Positions 34,354 through 42,545 of a stretch of 64,000 nucleotides of DNA are shown one piece after another. Source of the DNA: Bacteroidales bacterium (lineage in GTDB: Bacteria; Bacteroidota; Bacteroidia; Bacteroidales; JAGOPY01). The notes under the pieces were generated by a model. It worked only from the letters and a program-made list of their open reading frames with translations. It was not told the DNA's origin and did no database searches. A program made the translations under genes and the position numbers. Each line of letters opens with the position of its first letter. Position 1 is the stretch's first letter. The stretch spans positions 10,695-74,694 of the forward strand of contig JALNZD010000017.1 in assembly GCA_023229505.1 (NCBI GenBank), read 5' to 3'.

Positions 34354-34425
34354 CCAGAGTTCTGAGTTCTGTATTCTGTTTTCTTCAACTTTGCCCTTTG
34401 CCCTTTGAACTTTGAACTTTAAAGC
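34354..34425. repeat. Tandem tracts between receptor and GATase genes
   Basis: AGTTCTG units (34357-34380) are followed by CTTTGCC and CTTTGAA units (34388-34422). Units are 7 bases and imperfect. Confidence 0.75.
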
Positions 34426-36926
34426 GCTAGCTTTAAATAAAGTGCCGGGGTCAGTGGAATAGATTCTGAATATATATTGATGTAATTTGTCTGATTTGTG
34501 GCGACTCTTTCAAAATTGGCATATTTGATATTCTGCGTGTTCAATACATTCAAAACTGAAAGCCCGATCTCACCTTTCAGTTTCCTGTCGAGAAATTTAT
34601 ATATGAAAGCTAAATCAAGCCGGCTATAAGTCAGGTTATCCTGTTCCTCAGAGAGTAATGAAGGAGATGAAGGGAAACCTGATCCGAGAACATAATCGGC
34701 TGATATGTAAAATGGATCCAGGTTCACCAGTGTAGCCAACTTGAGTTCGTGCCGCTGGTCCTGAGGTGCCCGCCTGTATGCATCATTTTTGAAATATTCA
34801 AAAAGTTCCTCTGTCCGGCTAAGTGAATAGGCTACCCAGGCAGAGTGTCCGCGGTAATCTTTCTTGATCATCACATCGATCCCATAACTGCGCCCTTTAC
34901 CCTCGTAAATGCCTTCAATCCCCAGATGTGCATTTTTTACATACCTGGTCAGGCCGGTAACATTCTTAAAATATCCTTCAAGACTGACTGTGAAGTCATT
35001 ATGAAAATATGATGTTCCCAGGACAAAGTGGTTTGCAAGAAGGACCGGGATACTTTCGTTGTCACAGACCGCCCATATATAGCGATAATTCCCCTGATCA
35101 TCCAGCACTGAGCTTTTCGTAATGAACTGATCGTAAATACCCCAGGCTGCATTGATCTTCCAGGACTCACCTGCCTTAACAGATACCGAAAACCTGGGCT
35201 CAAGGTATAATTTCTTAAGGTTAATTGCATGGGTTATCCTTAACCCGGCTTTGAAGTCCACTCTTTTGCTGAGAGCTATATTATCCTGGAAAAACAATGT
35301 GAGCCGGCGGGCTTCCCCTGAAATACCTGCCTGGACGATATTGAAAGTGTCCTCGGCCAATTCAACCTGGTTATATTTGTAAACCATTCCGCCTTCCAGA
35401 ATATGGGAATGATGAACAGGGAAACGGTTATCCACCTGGAAAGTCTTCTCACGAATAATATTCCTGGCATCCATATTTTTCACTTGGTCAATCTGTTGGA
35501 TGAGAATGCGTTCCACAGTAAGATCATCAGAAAAATCAGATTTTAAGACCGAATAATTCAGGCTAAAATTCGTGGAATATCCGTTCTTCCATGTTTTGCC
35601 ATAAAAAATTGCCCCGCCCGACTGGGTATTGTCTTCCTGCGTCTTTTTTGTAATCACAACGTTATCTACGGGTTCTTCTATGGAATATGAAAAACGGTCA
35701 TTGCCTGCGTATAAGCTGATATAGAACAGGTCCCTGTCACGGATCTTTGCTGAATACTTGATGTTGATATCCCGGAAACGGTAATCCGGGACGATGTTCA
35801 GGTCCACGTCATTGGTGGTGTCCGGATCATTGTTCCGTCTGATCAGGGAGTTGAGGTCACCAGGGTTATAAAGCTCATAATAAGTATGCCGCAAAGCCAC
35901 CACTAATGAACTGTTCCTGAATAAAGGCACTTCGACCATGCCGTTCATGGTCATATTGTTAATGTCAACCGAAAAGGAGGGCCTGAGCGTGTTTCCGTTT
36001 TTGCCGGTAATATTGACAATCCCGCCGACCCTTTCCCCGTAACGGGCATCATACCCGCCCTTGTAAACTTCAATATCTTTAGCCATCAAAGGATTGAATG
36101 AACTGATGTTATCGTTAAAGTTTTTGAGACCGTAAATGGTAAACCCATCAAAAATGACCTTACTCTGTCCTTCATAGCATCCCCAGATGATCAATTCGTT
36201 CGTCTGCTCTCCTGATGCGAGGATGCCGGGCTGCAACCGTAATAGATTGAAAACTGAATTGTCGCCAAATCCAGGTAAGAAATTAGCGATCTGGTGATTG
36301 AGTTTCATCATGCCAGCCTGATCTCCGATTAAGGTTGATCTTTCTATCAGCGAATTTTTAATCTCAACTTCTGATAGTCCTATTAATGAAGGAGTAAGCA
36401 GAAAATGCAAGTCTGCCGTCCCGTTTACCAATGTATCCAGTATAAAATAACCCAAATGCGATACCTTGACGGTAAATACACTGTCGGTGGATGAGAGGAA
36501 TGCAAAACTCCCTTTCAGGTCCGTTGCCATCCCATAGTTGTTGATGATCACGTGCGAGTATGGGAGCGACTCCCTTGAGCCTTTTTCCAAAACCTGCCCG
36601 GTTAAACTGAAGGATTTAGGTTTATCAGGTTTCTTTGGAGGGAAGATGATAAAGACATCCTCTTTTTTTACGATTTCCAATGGCAATCCGTCAATTAGTT
36701 TATGGATTGCAGTTTCAGGTGAATCAAAGGTGCCGGAAAGCGAAACTTTGAATTGGGAAAGATTGCGGTCATCAAAGGAGATCTGAATATTGTAATTGCT
36801 GGCAAGGCCGATCAGCACTTCGCTCAGCGGCCTGGAATCTACATTGATACTGACCTGCTGGCTGAAAGAAATAGATGAAGCTATCAAAAACAATAGAAGA
36901 AACAGCGCTTTGCTCCGGTTCACCAT
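34419..36926 (-). CDS. TonB-dependent outer-membrane receptor with N-terminal signalling domain
   Basis: An 835-residue outer-membrane protein. A signal peptide (1-22) is followed by a secretin/TonB N-terminal (STN) domain (about 25-95, VSINVDSRPLSEVLIGLA) that would contact FecR. A carboxypeptidase-regulatory-like beta domain (about 108-190), a plug (about 205-320, with DGFTIYGLKNFN and GYDARYGERVGG) and a 22-strand barrel to the end complete it. The STN domain and downstream position of the FecI/FecR pair mark it as a transducer-type receptor that both imports a ligand and switches on its own operon. No SusD partner gene is adjacent, so the ligand is likelier a small chelate, peptide or protein than a glycan. 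It starts 3 bases after fecR stops. Confidence 0.9.
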   Translation of the reverse strand: MVNRSKALFLLLFLIASSISFSQQVSINVDSRPLSEVLIGLASNYNIQISFDDRNLSQFKVSLSGTFDSPETAIHKLIDGLPLEIVKKEDVFIIFPPKKPDKPKSFSLTGQVLEKGSRESLPYSHVIINNYGMATDLKGSFAFLSSTDSVFTVKVSHLGYFILDTLVNGTADLHFLLTPSLIGLSEVEIKNSLIERSTLIGDQAGMMKLNHQIANFLPGFGDNSVFNLLRLQPGILASGEQTNELIIWGCYEGQSKVIFDGFTIYGLKNFNDNISSFNPLMAKDIEVYKGGYDARYGERVGGIVNITGKNGNTLRPSFSVDINNMTMNGMVEVPLFRNSSLVVALRHTYYELYNPGDLNSLIRRNNDPDTTNDVDLNIVPDYRFRDINIKYSAKIRDRDLFYISLYAGNDRFSYSIEEPVDNVVITKKTQEDNTQSGGAIFYGKTWKNGYSTNFSLNYSVLKSDFSDDLTVERILIQQIDQVKNMDARNIIREKTFQVDNRFPVHHSHILEGGMVYKYNQVELAEDTFNIVQAGISGEARRLTLFFQDNIALSKRVDFKAGLRITHAINLKKLYLEPRFSVSVKAGESWKINAAWGIYDQFITKSSVLDDQGNYRYIWAVCDNESIPVLLANHFVLGTSYFHNDFTVSLEGYFKNVTGLTRYVKNAHLGIEGIYEGKGRSYGIDVMIKKDYRGHSAWVAYSLSRTEELFEYFKNDAYRRAPQDQRHELKLATLVNLDPFYISADYVLGSGFPSSPSLLSEEQDNLTYSRLDLAFIYKFLDRKLKGEIGLSVLNVLNTQNIKYANFERVATNQTNYINIYSESIPLTPALYLKLAL

Positions 36927-36929
36927 CCG

Positions 36930-37799
36930 TTAGTTTTGGTAGATATCATACTCTTTTTCCGAAATCCTGGCAAAAGTAAGTCCAAATGGTTTACATACTA
37001 ATGTCAAAACTTCTTCCACCGGCCTGTCTTTTGAGAAATACCCGGTGTATGAATAATCCAGTTTAGTTTTAAACATGATCGTTACATCATATTGCCGTCC
37101 GATCTCATTAAATACCTGGATAAGAGGTCTGGCAGTGAAAACAAACATGTTGTTTATCCAGGAATTAGAAACCCCGGCATTCTGGTCCTTCCAAACTATA
37201 ATGTTGCCATCTGAATCAACTCTGGCCTCATATTCCGGGCTGAGAACCGCTTCATCCGAAGTAAAGGAGATCACTTTAACTTTTCCGGTAAAGCAGGTTA
37301 CTTTATACTCACTTTCGCGGGAATAGATGTTAAAGCTTGTCCCCAGCACTACGGTCCTGCCAAAATCCGAAACTACTTCGAACTTTTTGCCCTTTTGCAC
37401 CTCAAAGTACCCTTCCCCTTCAAAGTTTAACTTCCGGGCAAATTGCCACCATAGTGGATTGAACGTCATTCTCGAATCGGCATTCATTTCAATTGTTGAT
37501 CCGTCTGGCAAAGTATAAGAAAGATGTTGACCGGCCGGGCAGGAAATAGGTGTAGTGTAAAAACGGAGCAAAGAGAAGATCCCGGCCAGCAGGAGGATAG
37601 CTGCAGCAATACCGAAAGCAAGCCGGTATGAGTTGAAAATTACTATTCCAGAGGCTGGTTTCTCGGTGAGTCTTTCATCAAGCGCTGCCCAGACCTCTTC
37701 ACGGCTTTTTTCATATATGATCCCGATATTCTGAAAAAAAACTTCAGGATCCTTTGCAGGACTATAACTGGAGTCGATATAATCGTAACTTTTTTTCAT
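36930..37799 (-). CDS. FecR-type anti-sigma factor
   Basis: A 289-residue inner-membrane protein: cytoplasmic N-terminus (1-57), one membrane helix (about 58-80), periplasmic FecR domain (about 85-185, with LPDGSTIEMNADSRMTF and GEGYFEVQKGKKF) and a C-terminal DUF4974 domain (about 215-288, NMFVFTARPLIQVFNEIG). It holds the neighbouring ECF sigma factor and receives the signal from the receptor STN domain. Its start directly follows the sigma gene stop, and it is translationally linked to both neighbours. Confidence 0.92.
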   Translation of the reverse strand: MKKSYDYIDSSYSPAKDPEVFFQNIGIIYEKSREEVWAALDERLTEKPASGIVIFNSYRLAFGIAAAILLLAGIFSLLRFYTTPISCPAGQHLSYTLPDGSTIEMNADSRMTFNPLWWQFARKLNFEGEGYFEVQKGKKFEVVSDFGRTVVLGTSFNIYSRESEYKVTCFTGKVKVISFTSDEAVLSPEYEARVDSDGNIIVWKDQNAGVSNSWINNMFVFTARPLIQVFNEIGRQYDVTIMFKTKLDYSYTGYFSKDRPVEEVLTLVCKPFGLTFARISEKEYDIYQN

Positions 37800-38285
37800 T
37801 TATTCTCCTAATGCTTGTCTGATAAACGAAAGTGCAAGGTTCATCCGCTTTTCGACGGCTTTGACACTCAATCCCAATCTTTCTGCTATCTCATTGTATT
37901 TCAATTGCTCCATCCTGCTCATTAAAAAGACCGTCCTCTGCTTCTCTGGTAAATTTGCCAGGGCGATCTCATACCGGTTTTTCAATTCTTCGAACACCAT
38001 CTGGTCTTCAGGCGATATTCCGGCGATATCAGGCTTTGTGCTTAACATGAATTTCGATATAACTTTTTGTTTCCTGTATTGGCTGACAAACTGGTCACGG
38101 GCAATTTTATAAAGCAGCCCTGTGATATTGTCATTATCTGAAGAAGGCTGCTTTTCCCAGATACGCAGAAATGTTTCCTGAGCAATATCAGTAGCCACCT
38201 CAGCATCGCCAGACCGGTAGTAAATGTAATTTCGCACTGAATCAAAATGATTATCAAAAAGATCTTTGAACTGGGCTCGTGTCAA
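37800..38285 (-). CDS. ECF sigma factor, FecI-like
   Basis: A 161-residue RNA polymerase sigma-70 factor of the extracytoplasmic-function class. Region 2 includes FDSVRNYIYYRSGDAEVATDIAQ and FLRIWEK; region 4 is the helix-turn-helix ALANLPEKQRTVFLMSRM plus KYNEIAERLGLSVKAVEKRM. It activates transcription, presumably of its own operon, when released by FecR. No ATG is available in frame before the conserved N-terminus; TTG at 38285 is the only sensible start, 22 bases after the lipoprotein gene, which suggests deliberately weak translation. Confidence 0.92.
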   Translation of the reverse strand: MTRAQFKDLFDNHFDSVRNYIYYRSGDAEVATDIAQETFLRIWEKQPSSDNDNITGLLYKIARDQFVSQYRKQKVISKFMLSTKPDIAGISPEDQMVFEELKNRYEIALANLPEKQRTVFLMSRMEQLKYNEIAERLGLSVKAVEKRMNLALSFIRQALGE

Positions 38286-38306
38286 TGATGTAGCTTTTCA
38301 ATTTAT

Positions 38307-39143
38307 TTAATGCAGGTAGATCGTGTAAGTTTCGCCGTTTACCGTGACAGTGGCGATATTATCGCATTCCCCGGTGCCGTAGTCCAGCAACCTGACAGGG
38401 CGGTCCTGCGGGCGAATTTCGACCGTTCCGGAGACGATGAACCTGCAAGCCAGTTCAATGCGCAATGGATTGATAATTTCCTTTTCCCAGGTCAGCCCGT
38501 TTGGTCTGGTCCCATGTGCGGTGCCCGTTAACAGGTAGATGTCATCCCAACGGTTGGGGGTATTTGAGCCCTGAATCCATTCACGGACCCGGGAAGAATT
38601 CCAGCTGAACGTGCTGCTGTCGTCAACTCTCTGGACCACACCCACCACTTCGATAGTGAAGTAAAGGTTCCCGTTTTCATTTTCTCCCATGTTGGTGACC
38701 ACTTTCGTCCCGTCCACGCTATTATCGTTCACATAATAATTCTCAAAACCATGAGTAATGACTGTTCCGGGCTGGCGGTACCTCCCGGTAAAGGTGATGA
38801 TGATCTTCCCTCTGCGGTACTTGCCATCATGGCATAAACAATTAACATCGCCGAAATCGATGGTCAGTTCACGTGGAAATACAGTGGTATCCAAGGTGAC
38901 AGTGGCGCATTCACTCAGGAATATCCTATTCCCATCAGTCGATTTAAGATGGTTACCTGTACCGATGTCATAGGCTTCATCAGCCATATCGCTTACATTT
39001 TCAAAAGTACTCTCGGCATAAGCATCATCCTGGGAAATAGTTTTATCTTCCAACTGAATGTCGTTGTCTTTTTTGCAACCAGTCACCAAGATTGCAAAAC
39101 TGGTGAAGGCGATCAATCCTAAAACTAAATTTACTCTTTTCAT
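38307..39143 (-). CDS. Lipoprotein heading the ECF sigma operon
   Basis: A 278-residue protein with a lipoprotein signal (MKRVNLVLGLIAFTSFAILV, then TGC as the lipidation site). The mature protein is mostly beta and has no domain I recognise. Notable segments are TLDTTVFPRELTIDFGDVNC, GKYRRGKIIITFTGRYRQPG, HGTRPNGLTWEKE and the C-terminal TVTVNGETYTIYLH. Longer in-frame starts before 39143 lack a signal peptide. It precedes the sigma factor on the same strand, so it would be co-regulated with FecR and the receptor. It could be a surface ligand-binding partner of the receptor, in place of SusD, but this is inference. Confidence 0.75.
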   Translation of the reverse strand: MKRVNLVLGLIAFTSFAILVTGCKKDNDIQLEDKTISQDDAYAESTFENVSDMADEAYDIGTGNHLKSTDGNRIFLSECATVTLDTTVFPRELTIDFGDVNCLCHDGKYRRGKIIITFTGRYRQPGTVITHGFENYYVNDNSVDGTKVVTNMGENENGNLYFTIEVVGVVQRVDDSSTFSWNSSRVREWIQGSNTPNRWDDIYLLTGTAHGTRPNGLTWEKEIINPLRIELACRFIVSGTVEIRPQDRPVRLLDYGTGECDNIATVTVNGETYTIYLH

Positions 39144-39216
39144 GTGTTTTAATTTTTTGTGTTTTACCACAATACCGCACAAAGAACTGTTTACCCTACT
39201 TTTTCTCGAAAATAGT

Positions 39217-39336
39217 TATTGGTTAATTGTTAGTGGTTATTGGTTTGTGGTTTGAAATTTGAAATTTGAAATTTGAAATCAAAACTCTGAACTTTAAAAC
39301 TTTAACTTTGAACTTTGCCCTTTGAACTTTGAACTA
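39217..39336. repeat. Series of adjacent tandem tracts
   Basis: Three different units in succession: TGGTTAT/TGGTTTG (39217-39256), TTTGAAA (39249-39280) and CTTTGAA/CTTTAAA (39284-39333). The last tract meets the rimM stop codon. Confidence 0.8.
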
Positions 39337-39876
39337 CTCAAGGTAGATGTCTATCAGCCCCTCCGGAGCTTTCACTTCGATCATTTTCTTCTTCCGGTCT
39401 ACTTTCAGGATGATCTCACCGGAAATGGGCAGCAGGATTTCCTTTTCGCCGGATGTGATGGCAAAAAGCGGATTATTAGGCAGCTCAATCACCCTGTCGA
39501 TGATGCCGATATCGCCGCGATGCTCATCATGAATCCTGAAACCGGTCACTTCGTGATAATAAAACTTGTTTCCTTTTAATTTCGGCAGCAATTCAACCGG
39601 GAGGTAGATAAAACAACCGACAAGCTTCCCGGCCCCTTCCATGTCTTTCAGGTCGGTTAATTTTAAATTTGCCTTGTTATTTTCAAAATGGATATTTTCC
39701 ACCATCCAGGGGATCAATTGATCTTTCACTTCGATGAAAAGCATATCCAGTTCCCGGTATTCCTGGGGTTGATCAACGTCGAAGATCGCTTTCAGGCCGC
39801 CTTTATAACCGTGGGTGCGGATGATTTTTCCAAGAAGGAAATAGCCTTCATGGATATTTGCAGGTATTGGGCTCAT
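39334..39876 (-). CDS. rimM: Ribosome maturation factor RimM
   Basis: A 180-residue protein with an N-terminal beta-barrel (about 10-95, YFLLGKIIRTHGYKGGLKA) and a C-terminal PRC barrel (about 100-175, FYYHEVTGFRIHDEHRGDIG and LLPISGEIILKVDRKKKMI). It binds S19 and assists 30S head assembly. It follows rpsP on the same strand, the usual Bacteroidota arrangement. The stop codon lies at the edge of a tandem tract. Confidence 0.94.
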   Translation of the reverse strand: MSPIPANIHEGYFLLGKIIRTHGYKGGLKAIFDVDQPQEYRELDMLFIEVKDQLIPWMVENIHFENNKANLKLTDLKDMEGAGKLVGCFIYLPVELLPKLKGNKFYYHEVTGFRIHDEHRGDIGIIDRVIELPNNPLFAITSGEKEILLPISGEIILKVDRKKKMIEVKAPEGLIDIYLE

Positions 39877-39891
39877 AGGGTAAAATTAATA

Positions 39892-39917
39892 AAACCAATG
39901 GATTAATCCATTGGTTT
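39892..39917. repeat. Perfect 26-base palindrome between rpsP and rimM
   Basis: Half-site AAACCAATGGATT followed by its exact reverse complement, with no loop. It could form a hairpin in the rpsP-rimM transcript. Confidence 0.8.
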
Positions 39918-39950
39918 ATTGATTCTGGGCAATAAGTATAGAGTTAAAAT

Positions 39951-39974
39951 TGAAAATTGAAAATTGAAAATTAT
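39951..39974. repeat. AATTGAAA tandem tract
   Basis: Three 8-base AATTGAAA units between the palindrome and the rpsP stop. Confidence 0.75.
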
Positions 39975-39987
39975 TTTTAATAATCAA

Positions 39988-40743
39988 TTATGCTTTGGTT
40001 TCAGCTTCTTCTTCAGCAGGCTCTACAGACGGTTCTTCAGACGCAATTTCTTCCACTGCAGGTTGTTCTTCAACAACGGGCTCCACTTCAGCAACAACTT
40101 CTTCAACAGTGGCTGGCTCTTCTTCGACTACGGGCTCAACTTCAGTCACAACTTCTTCCACGACTGCAGGTTGCTCTTCAACAACGGGCTGCACTTCAGC
40201 TACCGGTTCTTCTGCAACGACGTCCTGAGTTTCTGCTTCAGGTTCTTCTTCGGTGGTTTCAGCGGCGTGTTTTGCTTTCAGTTCTTTAGCGCGTTTTGCC
40301 TGAAGTTCCTTTGCACGGGTCTCGTTGACTTTCATTTCGGCTTCCATCCGTTTTTTGCGGCCATCTTTGCTCGATAATTCTACCTCTTTGATCTTGGCGA
40401 CAAATTTTTCCTTTTTCTCCTGCAACCAGGTCTGGAATTTAGCTTCGGCCATTTCTTCAGTCAAAGCGCCTTTTTTCACACCTTTCATCAGGTGATGCTT
40501 ATATAGTATTCCTTTGAAGGATAAAAGAGCGTTTACCGTATCGGTAGGTTCTGCCCCGGCCTGAAGCCAGTAAAGGGCACGTTCAAAATTGATGTCGATT
40601 TCGGTTGGTTTGGACACAGGATTGTAAATGCCAATTCTTTCGATGAATTTCCCGTCCCGTGGTGCACGACCATCCGCAATGACAACGTGGTAAAAAGGAA
40701 CCCCTTTTTTACCTTTTCTCTGCAATCTGATTTTCGTTGGCAT
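39988..40743 (-). CDS. rpsP: 30S ribosomal protein S16 with long acidic repeat tail
   Basis: A 251-residue protein. Residues 1-85 are a complete S16 core (MPTKIRLQRKGKKGVPFYHVV, GKFIERIGIYNP, AEPTDTVNALLS). A lysine-rich helical linker (about 90-160) follows, then a tail rich in E, V, A and P (about 165-250). The tail has tandem units of roughly 20 residues of the form EEQPAVVEEVV(T/A)EVEPVV. Bacteroidota S16 proteins commonly have C-terminal extensions, but typical bacterial S16 is only 80-90 residues. The tail's function is unknown, and a surface-exposed acidic arm on the 30S body is a reasonable inference. rimM follows. Confidence 0.94.
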   Translation of the reverse strand: MPTKIRLQRKGKKGVPFYHVVIADGRAPRDGKFIERIGIYNPVSKPTEIDINFERALYWLQAGAEPTDTVNALLSFKGILYKHHLMKGVKKGALTEEMAEAKFQTWLQEKKEKFVAKIKEVELSSKDGRKKRMEAEMKVNETRAKELQAKRAKELKAKHAAETTEEEPEAETQDVVAEEPVAEVQPVVEEQPAVVEEVVTEVEPVVEEEPATVEEVVAEVEPVVEEQPAVEEIASEEPSVEPAEEEAETKA

Positions 40744-40789
40744 AAATTGTTAATTTTTATCGTTGGATTATATTTCGAAAATTGGGGTG

Positions 40790-40797
40790 CAAAGATC
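40790..40797 (-). promoter_or_regulatory. Near-consensus -7 box of rpsP-rimM
   Basis: GATCTTTG on the minus strand, one mismatch from TAnnTTTG, 46 bases before the rpsP ATG. Confidence 0.35.
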
Positions 40798-40860
40798 GGA
40801 AAATAATTCCAGATTCCAAATGCCGGGGGATAAATTATCGAAAATTATTCGGGGGTTACG

Positions 40861-40916
40861 GGTTCGATTGTTCTATTGTTCGATTGTTCAGTTGATCTAT
40901 TGTTCGATTGTTCAAA
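40861..40916. repeat. TTCGATTG tandem tract
   Basis: About seven imperfect 8-base units (TTCGATTG, TTCTATTG, TTCAGTTG and similar) in the intergenic region upstream of rpsP. Confidence 0.8.
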
Positions 40917-40999
40917 AAATTCACACAAATTAAACACAAATTATTTAGTGAAAATTTGTTGAAACAAGACCATTTTCTGACGACCTACTGACTGAACAT

Positions 41000-42487
41000 C
41001 TACATTTTAATCCATTTCCCTGACTGGATCATCCGTTGATTCCGGTCATAGATCCGGTAAAGATAAATCCCGGCAGGCAGGCTTGAGACAGTTATGGAAT
41101 TTGTGCCAGACGAAAGTTCCGCTTCGAATTCCATCCTTCCTGTCAGGTCAAAAAGTTGAAACTCTAACTGATCTAATGGTAAATTAACATTTAACGTCTC
41201 GTTCCCGGGATTTGGATATATTGTGAACATGTGTTTGTCCGGTTGAATTTCCTGGGTCCAGACAATAAGACCTTCGCTATCTACTTTTGCCACGTAGATG
41301 TCTCTTTCCATATCTTGCGTTTCGTAGTCATATCGGTTTCCAACCATTAAACAACCGCTATCGCTTGTAGCCAGAATGCTGTATAAAAAATAATAAGCAT
41401 CGCCTCCGTACCAGTTTTCCCATATTGGAGTGATGTCGGGATTGATTTTTATTAAATGGAACCAGGAATCTAATGTGCTAAAGAAAGGATTGTAATAGTC
41501 AAAATTGGATGTCCCCCCAACGTATATGTTATTATCATATTTACTAACTCCCTGAAACATCGAAGGGTGATCTCTGAAAGGATTTTTTTTAAATGTCCCG
41601 TAATCAATTAAAGATCCTGTTTCTGTTATTGTAAGAACATTTAATGCATAATCATTTGGAGGAAATGCTCCTGATTTTCCGCATATTAATATTTCACCTT
41701 GATTAAGGTATATTGGTGAATAAAAATCATACACACGCAATGGAATCGAATCAATATTCAGGCTATCTAAATTCTTGTTAAGAGTAAGTCTTTGACCTGA
41801 TGTTCCAAAAACTTCTGTGAAATGACTAACAAAGGCATAATATTTTGAGCTGTCTTGACTTTCTATTAAATCGAATGAGAAATGTATTGGAACCCATGAA
41901 GTATAAAAATGTGATGTAAGTGAATCACCATTTAAGCTCAACTTGTAAAAGAAAGCATCATTATTATAATTCGTATCTCTATTTTGATTTGTATCTAAAC
42001 GAGTTGTATAACCCGTTATAACAAAATTGCTGTCTGAATCGATAATGGAATTCATATAAGAAAACCATCGAGATGCAGGAATATCAAGTAATTTCTCATT
42101 TACTATAATTAAATTTTTATCAAGTTTCAAATATAATAGTTTGGTAGTTTCAGCATCAATGCGTTTGGAGCCTAGAAGAAATAAGTTATCATTAAAAAAA
42201 AATACATTAAAAAACATTGAGGTCCTACTTTCTTGCGATGTGTCAAACACCATTTCATCCATTAATTCTCCTGACGGAGCAAGCCGTATGAGATAAGCTT
42301 GTGTAAGGTCTAATTCTTTGGAGTACTTGCGCCCAACAAGAATGAAATTTCCATCATCATCTTCTGTTACACAGTTTATTATCTGATCGTCCGGATTTGA
42401 TATTGTTGTTTGAAATGTGTATTGTGCATCTAATGTAATGCTAAACGAAATAAACAACGATAATGTAATAATGAATGTCTTTTTCAT
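41000..42487 (-). CDS. Secreted repeat protein with T9SS type A tail
   Basis: A 495-residue exported protein starting at ATG 42487 with signal peptide MKKTFIITLSLFISFSITLD. The body looks like a beta-propeller made of short repeats with pattern D-D-D-G-N-F-I-L-V-G, seen at DDDGNFILVG, DSDSNFVITG, QGEILICG and DSGCLMVG. It ends with a T9SS type A sorting domain (MFTIYPNPGNETLNVNLP ... SLPAGIYLYRIYDRNQ). It is predicted to be surface-exposed; the ligand is unknown. A longer in-frame extension to 42667 overlaps the preceding gene and lacks coding character. It is likely in one operon with the lipoprotein 58 bases upstream. Confidence 0.85.
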   Translation of the reverse strand: MKKTFIITLSLFISFSITLDAQYTFQTTISNPDDQIINCVTEDDDGNFILVGRKYSKELDLTQAYLIRLAPSGELMDEMVFDTSQESRTSMFFNVFFFNDNLFLLGSKRIDAETTKLLYLKLDKNLIIVNEKLLDIPASRWFSYMNSIIDSDSNFVITGYTTRLDTNQNRDTNYNNDAFFYKLSLNGDSLTSHFYTSWVPIHFSFDLIESQDSSKYYAFVSHFTEVFGTSGQRLTLNKNLDSLNIDSIPLRVYDFYSPIYLNQGEILICGKSGAFPPNDYALNVLTITETGSLIDYGTFKKNPFRDHPSMFQGVSKYDNNIYVGGTSNFDYYNPFFSTLDSWFHLIKINPDITPIWENWYGGDAYYFLYSILATSDSGCLMVGNRYDYETQDMERDIYVAKVDSEGLIVWTQEIQPDKHMFTIYPNPGNETLNVNLPLDQLEFQLFDLTGRMEFEAELSSGTNSITVSSLPAGIYLYRIYDRNQRMIQSGKWIKM

Positions 42488-42545
42488 TTTATAACAATTA
42501 AATCCAAAGAGGTCATAACGACCTCTTTGGATGATGATAGAATTA

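Noticed and set aside
39990..40377. Plus-strand frames opposite rpsP rich in Q and L or in S and T
   Set aside because: They are antisense shadows of the E/A/V-rich repeat tail of S16; codon bias and motif evidence favour the minus strand.
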